NCBI GenBank assembly: GCA_029262955.1
Contig: JAJCYL010000465.1
Coordinates: 1 to 9,817 of the forward strand
Length of the DNA: 9,817 nucleotides
Source of the DNA: Cytophagales bacterium
Lineage (GTDB): Bacteria; Bacteroidota; Bacteroidia; Cytophagales; Cyclobacteriaceae
Direction: 5' to 3'
The position numbers and the translations under genes are program-made. Below the pieces are notes generated by a model that was not told the DNA's origin, did not search any database, and worked only from the letters and a program-made list of their open reading frames with translations. Below, piece after piece: positions 5,633-9,817 of this stretch (position 1 is the stretch's first letter; each line of letters begins with the position of its first letter).

Positions 5633-6181
5633 TTGAAGAGCTTTCTTTCCATAACCGCATTTATTCTTCTCCTAAAAGGTTGTGTATCAAGAGAGTACGA
5701 TGAATTCAAAGTGGCGAAAATCAATGATAGTACTGAAGTTAGACTACAATTAGGAAGTACTAACATGCTTATTTGTACTGTCTACGATTCCATAACCAGT
5801 ATCTGGCCACTTCGATACCCCGTGTATCAGTACCAGTTTGGAGATATCAATCACAATGGTAATGTCGACCTAGCGGTGGGTGTTTTTAAGGCTACAAGGT
5901 ATGACTCCATCAAAAGAAATCGTTTATTTCTATTTCAGGTAAGAAATAATTCCATCATTCCCCTATGGTTGGGATCTTCTGTTGGTCATCCGATTGTAGA
6001 TTTCCGAGTGCTTGAAGATTCCCACGGAGATCAGTTTATTAGAATCCTTGGTTTAGAAAAGAGTGAGAAATATTTAATAGCAGATTACGTGTGGTACGGT
6101 TTCGGATTGACATTGTCCCATTATGCAAGAAGGGAAATTGCAACTAAAATAGCCAAAGAGTACTTTTATAAAGACATATGA
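5633..6181 (+). CDS. Small predicted lipoprotein with a DxNxNGxxD calcium-loop-like motif
   Basis: This 182-residue protein has a short lipoprotein signal (MKSFLSITAFILLLKGC, lipid-accepting Cys17). The mature part contains GDINHNGNVDLAVGV (residues 70-84). Its D-x-N-x-N-G-x-x-D pattern resembles the calcium loops of VCBS/FG-GAP and dockerin-type repeats, present here once rather than in a series. PLWLGSS and DYVWYGFGLTL further on recall a family of small Bacteroidota envelope proteins annotated as hypothetical or, misleadingly, as nuclear receptor-binding factor 2. The function is unknown. No in-frame ATG precedes the signal peptide. TTG 5633 is chosen because it starts the signal exactly; the open frame also has TTG at 5582. 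Its stop codon (6179-6181) overlaps an upstream ATG (6178) of the next gene, so it is probably the first gene of the operon. Confidence 0.72.
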   Translation: MKSFLSITAFILLLKGCVSREYDEFKVAKINDSTEVRLQLGSTNMLICTVYDSITSIWPLRYPVYQYQFGDINHNGNVDLAVGVFKATRYDSIKRNRLFLFQVRNNSIIPLWLGSSVGHPIVDFRVLEDSHGDQFIRILGLEKSEKYLIADYVWYGFGLTLSHYARREIATKIAKEYFYKDI

Positions 6182-6216
6182 ATCCCTATCATACTACCTG
6201 TATAAAGTTAATTACT

Positions 6217-8742
6217 ATGAAGCCTACAAAAAGATCTTTTTGTTCGAGAATAGCCATTAGTCCAATGGTGCTGTCAATATTGTTATCATGTGGTGATAGT
6301 AACCAAAAACAGTTGAGTGAAGAGGGGAACACTTCCGAAACATCTGATGAAACCGCGACAGATACTGAACAAGTCGTGGAGGAAGAAGCATATAGTTCAG
6401 AATATATCGAAGGCATGCCTTGGGATTCTACTTCGTATCAGTCCTTACGACAAGAATTGCCTCCATTTGACTTCAATCAAGATTTATCTGGTAAATCAGC
6501 TTATGAGCTTCGTATACAGAGAAATTCAATTCCCGCCAGGTATGGCTATCTCTTTATGAAATCTGACCTTCGTGGTCATTTTTATAATAATACCGAATGG
6601 TACAGAAAAATCATGGAGGCACGATGGTATGGAGACTGTAATTACAGCGGTCTACAACCAGCACCCCCTATTGAATATACGGCTGAAGAGATCGACTTTA
6701 TGGAAAAAGTAAGGGGCTTGGAATCGGATAAAAAGGGACAGAATTACATCACGAAAAATGGTTTGAAGTATGCAAATACTAACAATATTATTAACACGTG
6801 GCAATACAAGAATATGCCCGGCGAACTCATTGAAAAATTAGGACAGCATGGATTTGCTGTTGTGCCTAATAACAATGTCCAGTTATTTCATTTATATGAA
6901 GAAAACGACTACAGTCAGACTCAAAATTTCGTGACCACTGATCTTTATCTACAGCTATTTCACATGCATTTTTCTTTTTTGCTTCGCAAGTTAGAAGAAG
7001 ATAAATTCATTCCGATTCTAATCGAAATGATGGAGGGTTTCCTTAACGAAGTCGAAAATCAAATATCCAAAACCACGGACCAACAAACCATAGATGCCCT
7101 GTCCTACAATGCCACTTCCTACTCTATTCCTCTTTCAATATTAAATGGTGAAACAAATAAGGTACCTGAGCAATATAAACAACACGTTAATTCAGAATTA
7201 ACTAAAATTAAATCTGCAGTAGCCTCTACATCTACATTTCTCAAAGCTTACAAAGTCTTTAAATTTCCTTATGACCAATTTAAACCAAGAGGTCATTATA
7301 ATAGAACAGAGGCCTTGCAAAAATACTTTAATGCCATGCAGTGGTTACAATTGGCTCCTTACTGTCTGGAAGATGAGGATGACCTTAAGAAAGCCGTGGT
7401 AGCCGCGTATATACTGAACAATGGCGTTGGCAGGTCCGGAAAATCATTAGTGAACCTTTATGATGCGATCTTAACTCCTACTACTTTTTTAATCGGCAAA
7501 CCAGATAACCTTTCCTTATTAGACATATGTCATATAGTGGAAAGCAAAAACTATGGAGACATAAGCGAAGCAATAAAACCGGAAAATCTCGCCGGCATCT
7601 TAGCAGATCTGAGAGATTTGGCAAAAGATAAAAATGTAATCAAACCTAAAATCCAAAATACATGTCCAGATAAAATAAATTTTATGCCCGCCCGATTTGT
7701 CCTGGACAACGAAATATTACAAACCATGGTGGATTTGGATCAAAGGCCCTACCCTCAAGGATTGGATGTCATGGCCAGTTTCGGAAATCCGGCAGCGGAA
7801 CGCATACTCGTTGATGAGTTGAATGAAGATAAAAACTGGGACAAGTTCCTGCCAAATCTTCAGAAGATGAAAGATAAATATGCCAATTACGAAGGATGGG
7901 ATGAAACTGTTTACACAAAATGGATTCAGGGATTGAATAAAATGCTCGAAAGTAAAGACGACTATCCTTACTTCATGCAGTTACCTCAATGGAACAAGAA
8001 AAATTTAAATACTGCTCTGGCATCCTGGGCTGAATTAAAACATGATGCTATCTTATATACAGAGCAAATCGGGGCAGCCGAGTGTGGTGGAGGAGGAGAC
8101 TGCGAGCCTCCTCCAAATCCATACGTACTGGGCTATGTAGAGCCTAACATAAAATATTGGCAATCGGCCATTGACTTATTGGAACTGGCCAAATCACTCT
8201 TGGATAGTCATGGTCTTTTAGATAGAGAAATGAATCACGATTTTAGCAGCTTAATGGAGACCTGTACATTCTTGAATAATGTAAGTAAGAAAGAGTTAAA
8301 TGGAGAAAAACTTTCCGAACAGGAATATAGAACCATTGAACTAATTGGTAGCTCTGTTGATTACCTTACTCGTGCTATCATAGATGTCAATGACTGGGGT
8401 GAAGTCACGGGTCCAGACAAAGAAATAGCCGTTGTAGCTGATGTTTATACTAATAATCAAGGTACAAAGGCCGGCATTTTGCATGTTGCAGTTGGTTATG
8501 CCAATGATTTATATGTACTCGTTGAAATTGAGGGTAATCTCTATATTACCAAAGGTGCTACTTTTAGTTATTATGAATTTCCAACACCACTAGATAAGCG
8601 TTTAACTGATGAAGAGTGGCAGGAAATGTTAAAGAATAAAAGGGTATACCCTACTCCAGACTGGATGGAGGAAGTTATTCTTCATCTGAATCAGGATATA
8701 CAACCACAGACCGTTGAATATATTTACAGTTCTGGATGCTAA
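6217..8742 (+). CDS. DUF3160 domain lipoprotein
   Basis: The 841-residue protein has a lipoprotein signal ending LSILLSC (Cys25). An acidic Ser/Thr/Glu-rich linker (about 29-60) follows, then one long DUF3160 region (PF11369) reaching the C-terminus. Family hallmarks are VTTDLYLQLFHMHFSFLLRK (about 239-258), RPYPQGLDVMASFGNPAAER (about 510-529) and LNTALASWAELKHDAILY (about 596-613). After these come a Gly/Cys/Pro loop ECGGGGDCEPPPNP then GYVEPN, and a C-terminal domain with VVADVYTN and ITKGATFSYYEF (about 738-788). The domain is mostly alpha-helical with a terminal beta part, and its biochemical role is unknown. ATG 6178 overlaps the previous stop and is in frame, but would put 13 residues before the signal, so ATG 6217 is preferred. 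The gene end overlaps the CapA-type gene by 7 nt, which implies coupled translation. Confidence 0.87.
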   Translation: MKPTKRSFCSRIAISPMVLSILLSCGDSNQKQLSEEGNTSETSDETATDTEQVVEEEAYSSEYIEGMPWDSTSYQSLRQELPPFDFNQDLSGKSAYELRIQRNSIPARYGYLFMKSDLRGHFYNNTEWYRKIMEARWYGDCNYSGLQPAPPIEYTAEEIDFMEKVRGLESDKKGQNYITKNGLKYANTNNIINTWQYKNMPGELIEKLGQHGFAVVPNNNVQLFHLYEENDYSQTQNFVTTDLYLQLFHMHFSFLLRKLEEDKFIPILIEMMEGFLNEVENQISKTTDQQTIDALSYNATSYSIPLSILNGETNKVPEQYKQHVNSELTKIKSAVASTSTFLKAYKVFKFPYDQFKPRGHYNRTEALQKYFNAMQWLQLAPYCLEDEDDLKKAVVAAYILNNGVGRSGKSLVNLYDAILTPTTFLIGKPDNLSLLDICHIVESKNYGDISEAIKPENLAGILADLRDLAKDKNVIKPKIQNTCPDKINFMPARFVLDNEILQTMVDLDQRPYPQGLDVMASFGNPAAERILVDELNEDKNWDKFLPNLQKMKDKYANYEGWDETVYTKWIQGLNKMLESKDDYPYFMQLPQWNKKNLNTALASWAELKHDAILYTEQIGAAECGGGGDCEPPPNPYVLGYVEPNIKYWQSAIDLLELAKSLLDSHGLLDREMNHDFSSLMETCTFLNNVSKKELNGEKLSEQEYRTIELIGSSVDYLTRAIIDVNDWGEVTGPDKEIAVVADVYTNNQGTKAGILHVAVGYANDLYVLVEIEGNLYITKGATFSYYEFPTPLDKRLTDEEWQEMLKNKRVYPTPDWMEEVILHLNQDIQPQTVEYIYSSGC

Positions 8743-9701
8743 TAAGGCTATTCATCCTAAGTATACCATGCCTAATGGCCTGTGGGCCAGATAGCAAAAT
8801 GGAGGTTGTCTTTGGTGGTGATGTGATGCTGGACAGAGGTATCAGATCTGAAATTGACAAGAATGGATTAACCAGTCTTTTAGACGATATAAGTCCAATT
8901 TTTAAATCATCGGACTATGGAGTAGTAAACCTTGAATGCCCAATCGGATCTTTACCGACACCATTAACAAAACAATTTGTTTTCATCGGAGATCCCAAGA
9001 CACTTCCTGATCTACGTCAAGCTGGTATAAGTCATTGTATAATGGCTAACAATCACAGCTACGACCATGGGCGGGAAGCGATGGTAAAAACAGCCAATCA
9101 TCTTTTAGATAATAGTATTATACCTGTCGGATATGGTAAATCTCAAAATGCTGCATGTGAACCAGTAATACTTGAGAAAGGTGAAATTCGAGTAGCCGTA
9201 TTTGCATCTGTGACTTTAGGTCTTGAGGCTTGGATGTATCTTGAAAATGAACCTGGGATGTGTCAGGCTACTATTGGTGATTTACAAAGTGCTATTAAAA
9301 TGTATAAAAAGCGAAAGCCTGAACATCTTGTGATCGTCACATTACACTGGGGAGCAGAATATCAGCAATACCCAATGTCACTTCAGCGGAGACAGGCTAA
9401 AGCTCTAATTGAGGCTGGAGCTGATGCCATTATTGGACATCACCCCCATGTTGTTCAAAGCTTCGAATCCATAATGGGGAAACCAGTATTTTACAGCATA
9501 GGAAATCTCGTTTTCGACAATCAAAATCCCATTACACATGAAGGGATATTGGTGAAATTAACCATTCATGAGAACTCTCGCCTGAATACTACTATTATTC
9601 CGTATCATACAGTTAAAAGTAAACCGATAATAATGAGTGAAAATCAAAAACTATTTTTTATGAATCAGTTTCAAAAGCACTCGAATCAATTGCCGAAATA
9701 A
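8736..9701 (+). CDS. CapA / PGA_cap family metallophosphatase-fold lipoprotein
   Basis: The 321-residue protein has a lipoprotein signal (MLIRLFILSIPCLMAC, Cys16) followed at once by a complete PGA_cap domain (PF09587). The metal-site motifs appear in order: GGDVMLDR (27-34), NLECP (65-69), ANNHSYDHG (104-112), LHWGAEYQ (203-210), IGHHPHVVQ (233-241) and SIGNLVFD (254-261). All expected Asp, Asn, His and Glu residues are present, so it is probably an active metal-dependent hydrolase. The family takes its name from poly-gamma-glutamate capsule genes, but the capB and capC ligase and export genes are absent here, so polyglutamate synthesis should not be assumed. The start codon lies inside the end of the DUF3160 gene (ATGCTAA), which makes co-translation likely. 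It is the last gene of the operon. Confidence 0.9.
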   Translation: MLIRLFILSIPCLMACGPDSKMEVVFGGDVMLDRGIRSEIDKNGLTSLLDDISPIFKSSDYGVVNLECPIGSLPTPLTKQFVFIGDPKTLPDLRQAGISHCIMANNHSYDHGREAMVKTANHLLDNSIIPVGYGKSQNAACEPVILEKGEIRVAVFASVTLGLEAWMYLENEPGMCQATIGDLQSAIKMYKKRKPEHLVIVTLHWGAEYQQYPMSLQRRQAKALIEAGADAIIGHHPHVVQSFESIMGKPVFYSIGNLVFDNQNPITHEGILVKLTIHENSRLNTTIIPYHTVKSKPIIMSENQKLFFMNQFQKHSNQLPK

Positions 9702-9817
9702 AAATCGGATGGACTGGAGCAACTTGTACTTGAATCGACCCATGTCATAAACGCACCCATTTGCCATTCCCTCTACCTCCCCACTCCCGATAGCTATCGG
9801 GATCAAAAATGTCAAAA
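9702..9817. other. Downstream intergenic stretch to the window edge
   Basis: No gene is visible in this stretch. A pyrimidine-rich tract (about 9760-9785) precedes the palindrome. No T-tailed terminator follows the CapA-type gene inside the window. Confidence 0.6.
9785..9802. repeat. 18-bp perfect palindrome TCCCGATAGCTATCGGGA
   Basis: The two halves are exact reverse complements, centred on AGCT. I recall this sequence as a recurrent intergenic palindrome in Bacteroidota genomes; that is from memory. It lies about 85 bp after the operon's last stop codon and may form the 3' end structure of the transcript, although it lacks a T tract on either strand. Confidence 0.75.

Noticed and set aside
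6178..6219. ATG 6178 as start of the DUF3160 gene, overlapping the previous stop
   Set aside because: It is possible, but it would place 13 residues before an otherwise standard lipoprotein signal. ATG 6217 gives a normal signal peptide, so it was preferred without excluding the other.
8736..9701. Capsule (poly-gamma-glutamate) biosynthesis locus
   Set aside because: Only the CapA-type gene is present; the ligase and transport partners capB and capC are absent, and the neighbours are DUF3160 and a small lipoprotein.

Overview
The window looks like chromosome from a member of the Bacteroidota, probably a marine or soil Cytophagales- or Flavobacteriia-like lineage. The evidence is an AT-rich composition, a DUF5916/CBM9 outer-membrane protein, short Bacteroidota-type lipoprotein signals, two palindromic repeat families I recall as common in this phylum (TTCGACAAGCTCAGCATGAC and TCCCGATAGCTATCGGGA), and candidate TTTG/TAnnTTTG promoters with no clear Shine-Dalgarno sites. 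No database search was possible, so the taxonomy is inferred.

Region 1 (1-1406) is a REP/RAYT-type locus. An IS200-like (Y1, HUH) transposase gene at 161-688 sits inside a tandem array of hairpin repeats. The array has a period of about 160 bp and runs off the left edge of the window. Each 160-bp unit consists of two diverged half-units, A of about 85 bp and B of about 75 bp. The halves share a common layout, and each ends in its own GGGTC...GACCC hairpin. The transposase gene lies where most of one B half-unit would be. This is the most unusual structure in the window.

Region 2 (1418-2895) holds a minus-strand gene for an aspartoacylase/succinylglutamate-desuccinylase family protein. Its zinc-site motifs are intact, but the position where the family normally has its catalytic Glu reads Gln. 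A divergent intergenic region follows, with a candidate promoter for each direction.

Region 3 (2896-5145) is a 749-residue secreted CBM9-like plus DUF5916 predicted outer-membrane beta-barrel protein. Region 4 (5146-5632) has no gene. It holds a tandem and inverted palindromic repeat, then a segment of about 145 bp bounded by TTATATAACAA-type inverted and direct repeats.

Region 5 (5633-9701) is a tight three-gene plus-strand operon whose products all carry lipoprotein-type signals: a small protein with one calcium-loop-like motif, a large DUF3160 protein, and a CapA/PGA_cap-type metallophosphatase-fold protein. The DUF3160 and CapA genes overlap by 7 nt. All three products are predicted to be anchored in the cell envelope and co-expressed, but no pathway can be named from sequence alone. 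The window ends with an 18-bp perfect palindrome downstream of the operon.
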